Shown here one piece after another: positions 1 to 9,870 of a stretch of DNA of 25,084 nt; the first letter of the stretch is position 1, and each line of letters begins with the position of its first letter. The notes under the pieces were generated by a model. That model worked only from the letters and a program-made list of their open reading frames with translations. It did no database searches and had not been told where the DNA came from. Source of the stretch: Mesostigma viride (lineage: Eukaryota; Streptophyta; Mesostigmatophyceae; Mesostigmatales; Mesostigmataceae); contig RPFO01001606.1 of the NCBI GenBank assembly GCA_009746045.1, positions 1 through 25,084 on the forward strand, given 5' to 3'. Both the position numbers and the translations under genes were made by a program.

Positions 1-205
1 GGGGGCAAGGCCCCCACTTATTCGGACGACTAGCCCCAGGGCCCTGAGGCCGCCGAAAGCTTCGACCGCCGGGTTGAGCCGCCGACCGGCCCGGCCTAGC
101 GCGGGGGCGAACGCTCGGCGGCTTCTTTGGGGGCTTCCCATCGCGCGCGCTCGCGCCGGCCCGCCGCACCGTCGATCCACGCTCCGTCCCTCGCACGTCC
201 AGCAC
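1..205. repeat. GC-rich dispersed repeat, copy A (shortened homopolymers)
   Basis: Matches 4168-4396 in the same orientation (GAACGCTCGGCGGC, GCGCGCGCTCGCGCCGGCCC, CACGCTCCGTCCCTC are shared). Copy A is consistently a base shorter in G or C runs, for example GATCCACG against GATCCCACG. It may continue left of the window. Not identifiable as rRNA or any known family by eye. Confidence 0.85.
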
Positions 206-593
206 GCGTCGTACTACTAGTACAGCAACCCAGTCCGAATATACGTACATTGTGAGACGTCGCGTTCATTGCATGCATATTCCTTACTTCATTACTTCTA
301 ACAACTGGAACTCACAATGAAGCTATGCCATGCAGGACACAATGTGGGTACCGCTTTTTGCAAGCGGCAGCCATAACGACCAAACACTCCCATGCAAACT
401 ACCATGTTCATCATTCATTAATATTCATTGAGTGGCAATCCTTTGTAAACACATGCACCATCGGTCATGCCCACTATGACTTCATGTAGACAATGTTTTG
501 TACATGACTCGACACTGCCCTTGTGCGCGACCGTGGGGTGCGGCAGGCCAGCCCTGTCCGTTCGTGGTTGTGGTGGGCAGCTGCCATGCATGC

Positions 594-1985
594 GTGGGTT
601 TAGGGGGGGGCTGGCATGCGTGCGTGGCTGTGGGGGGTGGCTGCCATGCGTGCGTGGGTGTGGGGGGGCTGGCATGCGTATGTGGGTGTGGGGGTGGCTG
701 GCATGCACATGCATGTGGGGGGTGGCTGTCATGCATGCGTGCATGTGGGGGGTGGCTGGCATGCATAAGTGGGTTTGTGGGGGGGTGGCATGCGTGCATG
801 GGTTTGTGGGGTGGCTAGCATGCATGCGTGGGTGTGGGGGGAAGCTGCCATGGACGCATGTGGGGCGGGGCAGGCTGGCATGCATGCGTGTGTGTGGGGG
901 GGGGACGGCATGCGTACGTTGGTGACGGGGTGGCTGGCATGCATAAGTGGGTTTGTGGGGTGGCTGGCATGCATGCGTGCATGTGGGGGGGGGACGGCAC
1001 GCGTGTGTGGGTTTGTGGGGGGGGCTGGCATGCATGCGTGTGTGTGTGGGGGTGCTTACATAAGTGCGTGGGTGTGGGGTTGGCTGGCATGCGTGCCTGG
1101 GTTGGGGGGTGGGCTGCCATGCGTGCGTGGGTTTAGGGGGGGGCTGGCATGCGTGCCTGGGTTCGTGGGGTGGGCTGCCATGCGTGCGTGGGTGTGGGGG
1201 TGGCTGGCATGCGTGCCTGGGTTTGGGGGGTGGCTGGCATGCACGTGCATGTGGGGGGTGGCTGGCATGCATGCGTGGGTTTGTGGGGGTGGCTGGCATG
1301 CATGCGTGGGCTCGTGGGGTGGCTGGCATGCGTGCGTGGGTGTGGGGGTGGCTGGCATGCGTGCATGGGTTTGTGGGGTGGCTGGAATGCAAGCATGCAT
1401 GTGGGGGGGGGCTTGTTTGCATGTGGGGTGGCTGGCAAGCATGCGTGCATGTGGGGTGGCTGGCAAGCATGCGTGCATGTGGGGGTTGGCTGGCATGCGT
1501 GCGTGGGTTGGGCGGGCGGCTGCCATGCGTGCGTGGGTGTGGGGGGGGCTGGCATGCATGCATGCATGTGGGGGGGGCTGGCATCCAAGCGTGGGTTTGT
1601 GGGGTGGCTGGCATGCATGCGTACATGAGGGGGGGCGCTGGCATGCGTGCGTGGGTGTGGGGGGGGCGTGCGTGGGTGTGGGGGGTGGCTGGCATGCGTG
1701 CGTGGGTGTGGGGGGGAGTGGCATGCATGCGTGGGTGTGGTGGGGGGCTGACATGCATGCGTGGCTTGAGGGGGGGGCTGGCATGCGTGCCTGGGTTCGT
1801 GGGGTGGCTGCCATGCGTGTGTGGGTGTGGGGGGTGGCTGGCATGCGTACGTGGGTGTGGGGGGTGGCTGGCATGCATAAGTGGGTTTGTGTGTGGGGGG
1901 GGGGGTTGGCTGGCATGCGTGCGTGGGCATGGGGGTGGCTGGCATGCGTGCGTGGGTTGGTGGGGTGCCTGGCATGCATAAGTGG
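594..1985. repeat. G-rich CATGCATGCG minisatellite, about 1.4 kb
   Basis: Roughly 45 imperfect units of 28-36 bp with core TGGCTGGCATGCGTGCGTGG followed by GTGTGGGGGG. Variants replace the middle with GCATAAGTGGGTTTGTG or GCACGTGCATGTG. Because the unit is almost free of stops on both strands, it yields overlapping open frames of up to about 600 codons; these are not genes. Relatives occur at 5600-5975, 6600-6775, 7170-7660, 7925-8370, 23290-23600 and 24686-24935. Confidence 0.95.
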
Positions 1986-2225
1986 GCCCGCGGTGCCCCT
2001 GATTGCTGTCTGGCCCCTAATCATGTGGATGTGGCTGGCTGCCTGCCCTCCTGTTTGCCCCATCCCCAAACCTCATGCCGCAAGGCTCGTGGCTCAAGCC
2101 CCATGGCTCATGCCCCATGGCCCTTGCCTGCCAGCCTACCTGTGCTGCATACCCTTGCAGCCTTTCCTGCCTCGCCTGGCCTGGCCTGGCCCGCCCTGCC
2201 CTCTCTGCCCTCCCGCCCGCCCATG
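1985..2225. repeat. Unique flank of the minisatellite element (copy 1)
   Basis: Starts GGGCCCGCGGTGCCCCTGAT and runs through TGGCCCCTAATCATGTGGAT to the CCATCCCCAAACC segment. The first 110 bp match 24,937-25,050 nearly base for base, and follow the same minisatellite variant (GGCATGCATAAGT). The latter part (2127-2160) matches 23,700-23,735. Confidence 0.85.
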
Positions 2226-4160
2226 CGGTCCGTTGCCACGGATGGAAAATGAGAAGAAAACCAATATGGCCCCGCTGGCACCACAAATCACCTGGTTGGT
2301 CAACCAAGGGGATAGCCTGCACAATGAGACACGAACACAGCAGACCCAGCAAAGCAAGATTCAGGTTGTAAGCCAGTGCAGATTACTTTTGACTTGCTTG
2401 ATGAAGAAATATAAAACACCTTCTATTGTCTCACCTTCTATCAAGGAGACAACCAGTTCTATGAACAAATGGTTGATTGATCACCTTATACACCACGAAA
2501 ACATGTTACCAGACGCGCTCTTCAGCCCAGTGAAAATCCACGCGCGAAGCAAGGCAGATTATCTAACGCAGTAAGCACCATGAATGTCAGCGAGTACAGC
2601 AGTAAATGACGCCCTAAACTCATGACCAGGCAAGCATCCACAGGGGCTTTCACCGCCCAGTATATTCCAGAAAAAATCATCACAGATCCTCTGGCAACGG
2701 ACGTTGACACGGGAAACCCGAAGGACCATGAAGATGGCGTCCTGCACGGCTAAGAAAATGAAACGCAGACCCTTGCTAGGCTATGTCTTCGCTGCGACTA
2801 GGTGAATTCGGCCCAATGGAAACAACACAACCGAGGAAACGCATCAGAAAGAGAGCAGGCACTAGCCCGGTCATCGAAACAAACGACTCACCATCGGCAT
2901 CGCCAGCGTACGTCCCGTGGCAACAAATCCAGCGTTCATTCCAATATTGTGTGACGACAACAGAAACTCGTCGGCCACACCACGCCTTCCACGAACAGCA
3001 AACTGATTTCACTAGGCATCCAATACGTCAAGCAAAGAAGCACGATAACATAATACCTAAATCTACAACGACATTCCATTTCCAGGTCGCTAGCTATCGC
3101 AGCAGGCCATAGCGCCCCGAACCTCTCCCACGCACGAGACTGCCCACCGACGTCCAGCCAGATCAGAAACAATTCAAAGGTACGCATCGAAATGGAACAT
3201 TGAACGCTATAAAAGCAATGCCCACGCATTGTCCATCCCCAATTTTCCAGGCAGCGTTGACCGCCATCCCCAGCCAGCAGGAAATTCAATTAAGTGCTGT
3301 CGCAGCATGTCGCCCCCTCACCCCCTCGCAGTCCTGGTTTTGCACGTTCGATTGCTTGGGCGCGTCCAGGCGGTCCAGCACCGCGTACTACCCACTAATA
3401 AATCCTCCCAAGTCATTTTCGGGGAAATGGGTATATTTTATTAGCCAAGTCATTTTTTCCCAGCTTGGTAAGTACGGAATGTGGCAGAAATTCGTCCAGC
3501 AAGCATCATACTACTCTCCACTCCTCCAACTAAAAATTTGCGTATAACTTTAGAATATATATCACTCAGATCACGTTCAGACTATAACTTCAGTCTGAAT
3601 CGAAAAGTGATGCGAAAACACTCAGTGAAACGGTTTCTGAACGAAATGCGGACAGGAAAACGTCCGTAACGGCCAAAATGTTACGGTTTCCAAACATTTT
3701 GTGGACATGCCGTCGACTTGCCGCACTGAACAATACGAGACTTGAGGACGGCGGGCTTTAAACTTGCTAGTTGTTGTTCTTCCGCGTAGAATATCTGTTA
3801 ACCTTCTCCAGCTTGTTTGGAATGTTCAGGTTCGGTACATTGTTTGACGGGGCGCGCAACAAGCCGACATCGTGCCGGGTTCCGTATTTTTATCTGGCCG
3901 CGGCCATTGGCTGCCCTCCTATCTGCCCGCAAAACTGCTGAACCGGATCTGGACAAAACGCCATTTCAGGCCCGTTCAGAAACGTTAACACTCGATCTCC
4001 CCAGTTTGCCACTTTTCGGGCAACTGCTCCGATTGGGCGACACCGCGGATCTCCGGATCGCCCTGACTATCGGCCGCCCTGCGCTCGCGGTTTTCGTACG
4101 GGCCACTTTTCGGGCCTCACGGTTCGCCAAACTTTTGCGATGGGCTAAATCGTAGTCACT
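2226..4160. other. Unique AT-richer DNA, no supported gene
   Basis: Both strands were read. Open frames are short (109 codons at most, 2783-3112 plus strand) with no recognisable domain and base composition unlike the exons further right. An inverted repeat AAAATGTT/AACATTTT lies at 3675-3700 (10-bp loop). I see nothing else. Confidence 0.6.
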
Positions 4161-4167
4161 AGAAGGG

Positions 4168-4396
4168 GACAAGGTGGGGGGGCCAAGGCCCCCCACGAAT
4201 TCGGACGCACTACGCCACCAGGGGCCCTGAGGCCTTCGCCGAAAGCTTCGACCCGCCGGGCGGAGCGCCCGCCTACCGGGCCGGCCCCTACGCCGGGGGG
4301 CGAACGCTCGGCGGCCTTCCTTTGGGGGCTTCCCCTCGCGCGCGCTCGCGCCGGCCCACCGCACCGTCGATCCCACGCTCCGTCCCTCACGGGGAA
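4168..4396. repeat. GC-rich dispersed repeat, copy B
   Basis: Longer partner of copy A at 1-205. It starts with a G-run/C-run hairpin (GGGGGGCCAAGGCCCCCC, eight-pair stem with two-base loop) and sits sharply bounded in AT-rich sequence, which suggests insertion of a discrete element. No coding content. Confidence 0.85.
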
Positions 4397-4426
4397 ATCT
4401 TCCAAATCAATTTTTATTCCTCGGAA

Positions 4427-4545
4427 CTACGAAAATTCGGCCTGAACTCGGCCTAAATTCGTTTTTATTGCTCGAAACTGTTGATCGCTCAACAAAAAAC
4501 GATTTCAGGCCGAATTTTGCATGCGTTCAGGGCAAATTTTCGTAG
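4427..4545. repeat. Nested inverted repeat
   Basis: AAAATTCGGCCTGAA at 4432-4446 is the exact reverse complement of 4504-4518. The outer arm CTACGAAAATT at 4427-4437 is the reverse complement of 4535-4545. Direct repeats TTTTTATTCCTCGGAAC and TTTTTATTGCTCGAAAC also occur. This could be a small foldback element; no target-site duplication was identified. Confidence 0.75.
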
Positions 4546-4594
4546 CAACTAATAAGTCGACACTCGAAAATCCTCGTGCAAGACATAAAGTAGG

Positions 4595-4635
4595 AAAAGT
4601 CGCCTATTCGTACTTTCTTGTAGAGGGCGACTTTT
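4595..4635. repeat. 10-bp perfect stem with 21-base loop
   Basis: AAAAGTCGCC at 4595-4604 pairs with GGCGACTTTT at 4626-4635. It lies just right of the nested inverted repeat, in AT-rich DNA without coding signal. Confidence 0.7.
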
Positions 4636-5189
4636 TAAGTTGGTAGAGCCTGTATAGAGGTTGCTACGAATCCCTAATGGAATTTGTCTCTTCGCCATTG
4701 AGTGTTGGCTGCAGTTAGTTAAGGAACAGACCTGGACATTGTTGGAGCGCCGGCTCGTCGAGGGTCGAGGCTGGCTTTTATCGTCGAAGGAATTGTAAGA
4801 CGTGAAGCATAAATGATCGATCCCTTTTCTTGAGGAATGAGGACTACAGCATGCTTACACTCTCATCCAACATCACTCTCTAGCCGTTTTTAAGAATGCG
4901 ACCACCATCATCGTTACGCATAGAATGGTTGTTACAATGGTGGCTACATCGTCCGTCCCTAACTGAGCCAAGGCGATGTCTTTTTAATGCAAACTTGGCT
5001 TTGGTCGCTTCCCCGGAGGTCGGCCAGAGGGCACGGGGCAAGATAACGGCAGGCTGGAGCTACCATGGTCCGGATTCTCGCGATTTCTGGCCTGCGCTGG
5101 TTGTCTTCTTGATATTGGATTTAAAGAAGAGAAAGACAGCGTACTTTTATGGATGGGGGCCGAACCTGAAAAGGAAAGGTGGTGTTCGG
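4636..5189. other. No supported gene
   Basis: Mixed-composition sequence. The open frames seen have no domain and run into dispersed repeats on the right. I see no RNA gene or further repeat. Confidence 0.5.
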
Positions 5190-5540
5190 GAATGCTTTGC
5201 ACAAGCGGGCAGCCACATGCACGTGACGTGATTAGCTGGCGCACAAGGAGGGAGGAACGCAGCCACATGTGCGTGAGGTGATTAGGGGCAAGCCAGCAAG
5301 CGGGGGCACGACGAATAGGCAGACGTGGGGTGTAAGCCACGAACCATGGGGCATGGTGCAGCGGGCGTGGCAGCCACGTGCACACTAGCCACCAAGGGGC
5401 ATGGTACTTGGGCTTTGACGGGCAGGGTAAAAATCTGCATCTCAAGTCTTGTTTTGTTGTGATATGGACAGTTGTTGATGTATAACATGAGGCATGAGCC
5501 ATGAGGCTTAACCTACGAGCCTTGGGGCATGGGGTTGGTG
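5190..5540. repeat. Dispersed repeat region with a short tandem duplication
   Basis: GCAGCCACATGCACGTGACG at 5211 and GCAGCCACATGTGCGTGAGG at 5259 begin two tandem copies of about 48 bp. Related sequence is at 7735-7785 (GCAGCCACGTGTGAACATGT). No coding content was recognised. Confidence 0.6.
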
Positions 5541-5599
5541 GATGCGGCAAAGAGATGGGCAGCAGGCAGCCAGCCACATCCACATGATTAGGGGCAATC

Positions 5600-5975
5600 A
5601 GGGGCATGGTGGGCCCACTTGTGCATGCCAGCCACCCGCTTCACCAATGTACGCCACCCCGTTCACCCATGTACGCATGCATGCCCCCGGATACACACGC
5701 ATGCATGCATGCCAGCCACGCCCCACATGCACGTGCACGCCAGTCACCCCCACACCCATGCACGCATGGCAGCCACCCCCCACACCCACGCACGCATGGC
5801 GGCCACCCCACGAACCCAGGCACGCATGGCAGCGCTCCCCTAAACCCACGGATGCATGGCAGCTGACCCCCAAACCCTCGCATGCATGGCAGCCCCCCAC
5901 AAACCCACGCATGCATGCCAACCACCCCACAAACCCACGCACGCATGCCAGCCACTCCCACACCCACGCACCACG
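5600..5975. repeat. CATGCATGCG minisatellite, inverted orientation
   Basis: About 12 C-rich units, complement of the 594-1985 type (GCCAGCCACCCCACAAACCC and similar). Preceded at 5505-5600 by the inverted form of the unique segment that follows the minisatellite at 1,985-2,110, so the pair forms an inverted copy of one composite element. Confidence 0.88.
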
Positions 5976-6327
5976 TGGGGGACATGACAGCCGCCTTCAT
6001 CGAGCGCATGGTCGACAACGGCAGCTGGCCACAACGGCTGCCGTTCATGGGTGCTTTCAACTACACCAATGTTGACTGAATGTCAACAAAATGACTAATG
6101 TTGACTGATTGCACTGTATGGCACCGGTACTCGTACCAAGGAAACAAACTGCATCAGTACTACTAGCTAATTGCTCACAACTTTGAGGTGCCCCTTGACA
6201 AGTTTATAAATTAATGTATGCACAACCTACTAAGGCTATGACATGCTCACATGGGTCTTATTGCACCCACAGTTTGCCGGATCGTTAGCCTGTCCTTTTA
6301 GCTAGCCGCGCCAGATTGCAGCTGTGG

Positions 6328-6410
6328 CATGCCTTTGGCATGAAGGAGACTGGGGGTCTCTGCCCTTTCTCCTGTAGTGCACACACAGGGATTAAAAGCA
6401 CTTCGGTGCT
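6328..6410. other. Cluster of three short hairpins
   Basis: CATGCC-TTT-GGCATG (6328-6342), GAGAC-TGGGG-GTCTC (6346-6360) and AGCAC-TTCG-GTGCT (6397-6410) follow one another. The third has the very stable C(UUCG)G loop. An alternative longer stem AGGAGA/TCTCCT competes with the second. It might be a structured RNA, but it fits no family I know. Confidence 0.45.
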
Positions 6411-6437
6411 CCGTGACTCCCCAACGGAAGCACGAGT

Positions 6438-6460
6438 TTAATTAATTAATTAATTAATTA
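6438..6460. repeat. TTAA microsatellite
   Basis: Nearly six uninterrupted copies of TTAA. A shorter run of the same kind is at about 6528-6540. Confidence 0.9.
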
Positions 6461-6599
6461 CTAAGGTGAACGAAGAACATGCTTCATTGATGTATGGATC
6501 ATTCTTCCAGGAAATTAGTTCGCAACATTAATTAATTATATTGAACATGTGCATCTTCTCGAGGAGCATGGCTGCAACTTGTTGTGTGCAGGGGGTGCC

Positions 6600-6775
6600 A
6601 AGTCACCTGCCCCACCCCACAACCACTTATCCATGCCAGCCACCCCCACACCCACGCACGCATGGCAGCCTCACCCCACAACCGCTTATGCATGCCAGCC
6701 ACCCCCCACAGCCATGTACGCATGCTAGCCCACTTCACACCCACGCACGCATGGCAGCCACCCCATGAACCCCCA
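6600..6775. repeat. CATGCATGCG minisatellite, inverted, short block
   Basis: Five or six C-rich units (CATGCCAGCCACCCCCACAC type) ending at CACCCCATGAACCCCCAG, followed by AT-rich sequence. Confidence 0.85.
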
Positions 6776-6969
6776 GAATAATAAATTGTAATAAAATGAT
6801 CCGCGCTGCGACAGCCAGATTTGAGATTTGCTATCGTTTGCACATCCACAATTGTATGGCCATAATTGTATGGGAATTTATTTTGTATTAATTGATTTCT
6901 CCGTGACAACCATCACATGCAGCGGCCATAGTGCGCATGGCTGGCATAGCGACCTCGGCTGTCGCCATT

Positions 6970-7160
6970 TCTGTGTGGGGGAGGGGTCAGCACAGGCAAT
7001 GGAGTAAAAGGGCAACCTGAGCAGACTGCGATATAACATGCAATGAAAGTCGATGACACTGTAGTAGGTGGGATGTTGCAAGGGTATGCTGCACGAGTAG
7101 GCTGGCGGGCGAGCGGCAAGGGGCACATGACATGCTGGCATGAGCCATGAGCCTTAGGGC
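6970..7160. repeat. Dispersed repeat segment, inverted copy of 23,680-23,850
   Basis: The reverse complement aligns by eye at high identity with 23,690-23,845, including GCATACCCTTGCAACATCCC, TACTACAGTGTCAT, ATATCGCAGTCTGCTCAG and the CACACAG end. A shorter copy in the same orientation as 6,970-7,160 is at 8,515-8,570. It abuts the minisatellite block at 7,170. Confidence 0.8.
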
Positions 7161-7169
7161 ATGGGGTTG

Positions 7170-7660
7170 GGGGATGCGCATGTGGGGGGGGCTGGCACGC
7201 ATGCGTGCATGTGGCGGGTGGCTGGCATGCATGCGTGGGCTCGTGGGTGGCTAGCATCCGTGCGTGGGTGTGGGGTGGCTGGCATGCGTGCATGGGTTTG
7301 TGGGGTGGCTGGCATGCATGCGTGGGTTTGTGGGGGGTACGTTGGTGACGGGTGTCGGGGGGAGCTGGCATGCGTGGATGCCATGCGTGCGTGGGTTGGC
7401 GGGGGTCCTGGCATGCATGCGTGTGTGTGGGGCGGAGTTGGCATGCAGGCATGTGGGGCGGGGCGGGCTGCCATGCGTGTGTGGGGGGGCGGCATGCATT
7501 CGTGCGTGTGGTGGGGAGCTGCCACGCATGCATGGGTTTAGGGGGGGCTGGCATGCGTGCCTGGGTTCGTGGGGTGGCTGCCATGCGTGCGTGGTGCGTG
7601 GGTGTGGGGGGGCTTGCATGCGTGCGTGGGTTGCCGTGGGGGCCGGCGTGGTGCGAGGGT
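7170..7660. repeat. CATGCATGCG minisatellite, plus orientation
   Basis: About 15 units of the 594-1985 type with more variants (GGGGCGGGGCGGGCTGCC, GGTACGTTGGTGACGGGTG). It is flanked on the left by the dispersed segment at 6970-7160. Confidence 0.88.
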
Positions 7661-7924
7661 GTGGATAGGCAAGCATGGAGTATGAGCCACAAGCGATGAG
7701 GCTTGCGACGTGGGGCATGGGTCATGAAGGACAGGCAGCCACGTGTGAACATGTTACGTCATTAGGGGGAGACCAGCAAGCGGTGCTGCTACTGCTAAGC
7801 TGGCAGGCTGGCAGGGGAAATGGGGCATGAGACATGGACCGTGAGCCGTGAGCCTAGTGGCGTGGGTAGGGGGATGCGGCAGGCAGCCACATGCAAGCAC
7901 AACGTACTTGCTAGCAGGCAGCGG

Positions 7925-8370
7925 GTGGGTGTGGGGGGGGCAGGCATGCGTGCGTGGGTGTGGGGTGGAGCTGCCATGCATGCGTGGTGGGGGAAGGAGG
8001 CTGGTATGCGTGCGTGGGTTTGTGTTGGCGCTGGGAATGTGCGTGGGTGTGGGCAGGAGCTGCCATACATGGGTGGCTTGGGGGTGGGGCTGGCATGCGT
8101 GCGTGTGTGTGTGCGGGGGCTAGCATGCGTGTGTGGGAATGGTGGCGGGCTGGCACGCATGCGCCGGGTGTGTGGGGGGCTGCCATGCGTGCGTGGGAAT
8201 GGGGGCCTATCGGTGTGGGGGCTGCCAAGGTGTGGGGGGCTCGCATGGTTGCGCGGGTGTGGGGGGGCTAGCATGTGTGCGTGGGAATGGGGGGTGGCTG
8301 GCATGCGTGTGCGGGTGTGGGGGGGGCTGCCATGCGTGCGTGGGTTGGTGTGGGGGCTGGCAAGGTGCGT
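7925..8370. repeat. CATGCATGCG minisatellite, plus orientation
   Basis: About 14 units, more diverged than at 594-1985 (GGGAATGGGGG replaces GGGTGTGGGGG in several). It ends at GCAAGGTGCGTGGGTGGAGC. Confidence 0.85.
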
Positions 8371-8389
8371 GGGTGGAGCGTGAGGGAAT

Positions 8390-8680
8390 GTGATACCGGG
8401 ACACCGGGACGTACCTGGAATGAAGCGCGCTGCAATGTGGTTGCGTTCCCCCGAGTTGCATCCACGCGAGCTCGTCCCCGACGGCGATTGCAATGTGCCT
8501 TCACCCTGCCCCACGGGAGGTCAGCACCGGCAATCGAGTAGAAGGGCAAGCTGAGCACACCGCGCGTTAGCATCGAGTAGAAGGGCAAGCTGCTGCACAC
8601 AGCGTCAGTGCGAGGACTATGATACTGGGACACGGGCACGTACCTGGAATGGAGCGCGGTGCAATGCGGTTGCGTTCTAG
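8390..8680. repeat. Duplicated segments downstream of the USP-like gene
   Basis: A segment of about 57 bp containing ACGTACCTGGAATG and GGTTGCGTTC occurs at 8392-8450 and 8620-8678. ATCGAGTAGAAGGGCAAGCT occurs at 8533 and 8575. GAGTTGCATCCACGC at about 8454 recurs at 8875, near the end of the USP-like gene. No gene was recognised here. Confidence 0.75.
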
Positions 8681-8856
8681 TCTGCGCAAGGCAGGCTGCA
8701 CCTTCACGCACTATAAGGTGATTGGGACGGTCGCAACAGGATGAACTCACCGTGCTGCGTGCTCTTGAACGTGCGAACGTGTCAGCCGTGTAGCCATACA
8801 AACCGTCGCGATCCGCGCTAGATGCCGGGCACGGCAGGTGACTTGGCCCCCCCTGC

Positions 8857-8890
8857 ACGCAACTCCCGCGTGACGAGTTGCATCCACGCT
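8857..8890. repeat. Small inverted repeat downstream of the USP-like gene
   Basis: GCAACTC and GAGTTGC flank a nine-base loop at about 8859-8881. It lies where a Helitron 3' hairpin might be expected, but no CTRR followed by T is found a short distance beyond it on the minus strand. Confidence 0.45.
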
Positions 8891-8893
8891 CCT

Positions 8894-8907
8894 CCCCCCC
8901 CCCCCCC
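8894..8907. repeat. C14 homopolymer just past the USP-like stop codon
   Basis: Fourteen C on the plus strand, a G run in the 3' untranslated part of the minus-strand gene, 15 bp from the TGA. It is prone to slippage, so its length is uncertain. Confidence 0.85.
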
Positions 8908-8922
8908 GCCTCCCCCCGGTGT

Positions 8923-9870
8923 TCACCGATCGAGCACCGTCACGGAGTACGCGCACGCCGTCGTCTTGGTGGCCAGGGCGACGAGGTTCATGCGCGGGTG
9001 GATGCGGATGACAGGGGCGCACAGCCCCGGGCCGTCGTCCACTTCTTCCCACGTGCCCGCGTCCAAGTCCACCGGCCGCAAGACGACAAAGTGCGCTGGG
9101 TGGTACTCGACCGCCCCGCACAGCCGCAAGGCGACGCGCACTTGCACGCACGCGCGGCCGATGTAGAGGGTCATCTCCAGCGTCTTGGGCAGCCCGCTCC
9201 CGACGTAGTTGATCAGCGGGAGGTGGCTGGAGACGTTCAGAAAGACGAGCACGGGCGGCACTCGGTCAAAGTAGCGTCGAGGCACGCAGCGGGGCGACCC
9301 GCAGTGGTGGCACGGCGGGCGCGCGCCCATGCGCTCCTGCGTGCACGCGGCCGCGATGCGCTCGTCGATGTCCATGCGGTCGGCTTCCCACGGGCTGAGC
9401 GTGAACTTGTTGACGTCGACGAGCCGACCGTCGACCGGGAACGGCGCCCGGCAGGCGAAGTCGCCCTGGCGAGGAACCACGCCGTCCACGTACCGGAGCA
9501 GGCCCGCGGCGGTAGATGTCACGCTGTCCATCGCGCCGCGGGCCCTCCCCAGCGACGCGTCCAGCCGCGGCCGCACCGCCTCCCTCGCGCGCGTCATGAT
9601 GGACACGTTGCCGGTCCTGGACGCGTGCATGCAGAACAGCAGCAGCAGCCCGAGCGCGCACGCGTCGCCGTGCGACTCGTCCGCGCGGTGGCACGTCAGC
9701 AGGCGCAGACCTTCCTTGGTGACCGCCAGCGCCAAGTACAGCAGCCCCAGCGCCGCGTCGGTGGGGCAGCTGTTCTCGCCCCACTTGTACGAGCCGCGCG
9801 GGTTCGGAGGCAGAGTCGCGCCGCCGTTCTGCTGCAAGAAGGTGACGAACCGATGGCAGTCCGCCACCAG
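8923..9870 (-). CDS. USP-like domain 4, catalytic residues present
   Basis: The domain is uninterrupted. The Cys box WGENSCPTDAAL puts the nucleophile at codon 9766-9768. LRLLTCHRADESHGDACALG follows, then the finger PPCHHCGSPRC, then VPPVLVFLNV (the usual LP-x-x-L-x-x-x-L position) and GLPKTLEMTLYIG. The His box is EYHPAHFVVLRP (His codon 9091-9093), with TWEEVDDG giving Asp at 9037-9039. The protein ends VTVLDR. It aligns well with domain 2 around the LP and His segments. This is the best-preserved domain and the best query for structure prediction. Confidence 0.7.
   Translation of the reverse strand: MVADCHRFVTFLQQNGGATLPPNPRGSYKWGENSCPTDAALGLLYLALAVTKEGLRLLTCHRADESHGDACALGLLLLFCMHASRTGNVSIMTRAREAVRPRLDASLGRARGAMDSVTSTAAGLLRYVDGVVPRQGDFACRAPFPVDGRLVDVNKFTLSPWEADRMDIDERIAAACTQERMGARPPCHHCGSPRCVPRRYFDRVPPVLVFLNVSSHLPLINYVGSGLPKTLEMTLYIGRACVQVRVALRLCGAVEYHPAHFVVLRPVDLDAGTWEEVDDGPGLCAPVIRIHPRMNLVALATKTTACAYSVTVLDR

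Noticed and set aside
1-205. rRNA or rDNA spacer fragment
   Set aside because: GC-rich with short stems, but none of the conserved rRNA stretches I know is present, and the second copy at 4168-4396 is a discrete insert in unrelated DNA.
418-2574. Very long open frames on both strands (up to 601 codons) over the 594-1985 block
   Set aside because: They are overlapping translations of a minisatellite whose unit lacks stop codons. They give His/Pro/Thr- or Gly/Trp/Cys-rich repeats with no domain, and similar frames appear at every other copy of the minisatellite.
2783-3112. 109-codon plus-strand open frame starting MSSLRLGEFGPMETTQ
   Set aside because: No domain recognised, no codon bias like the real exons, and no supporting neighbour. 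It could be an exon, but nothing here supports it.
8785-8890. Helitron 3' end (hairpin plus CTRR)
   Set aside because: A five-pair stem TGCCG/CGGCA is followed on the minus strand by TCTAG at about 8,821, but the next base is C, not T, and the stem is short. The GCAACTC/GAGTTGC stem has no CTRR at the right distance. Not good enough to call a terminus.
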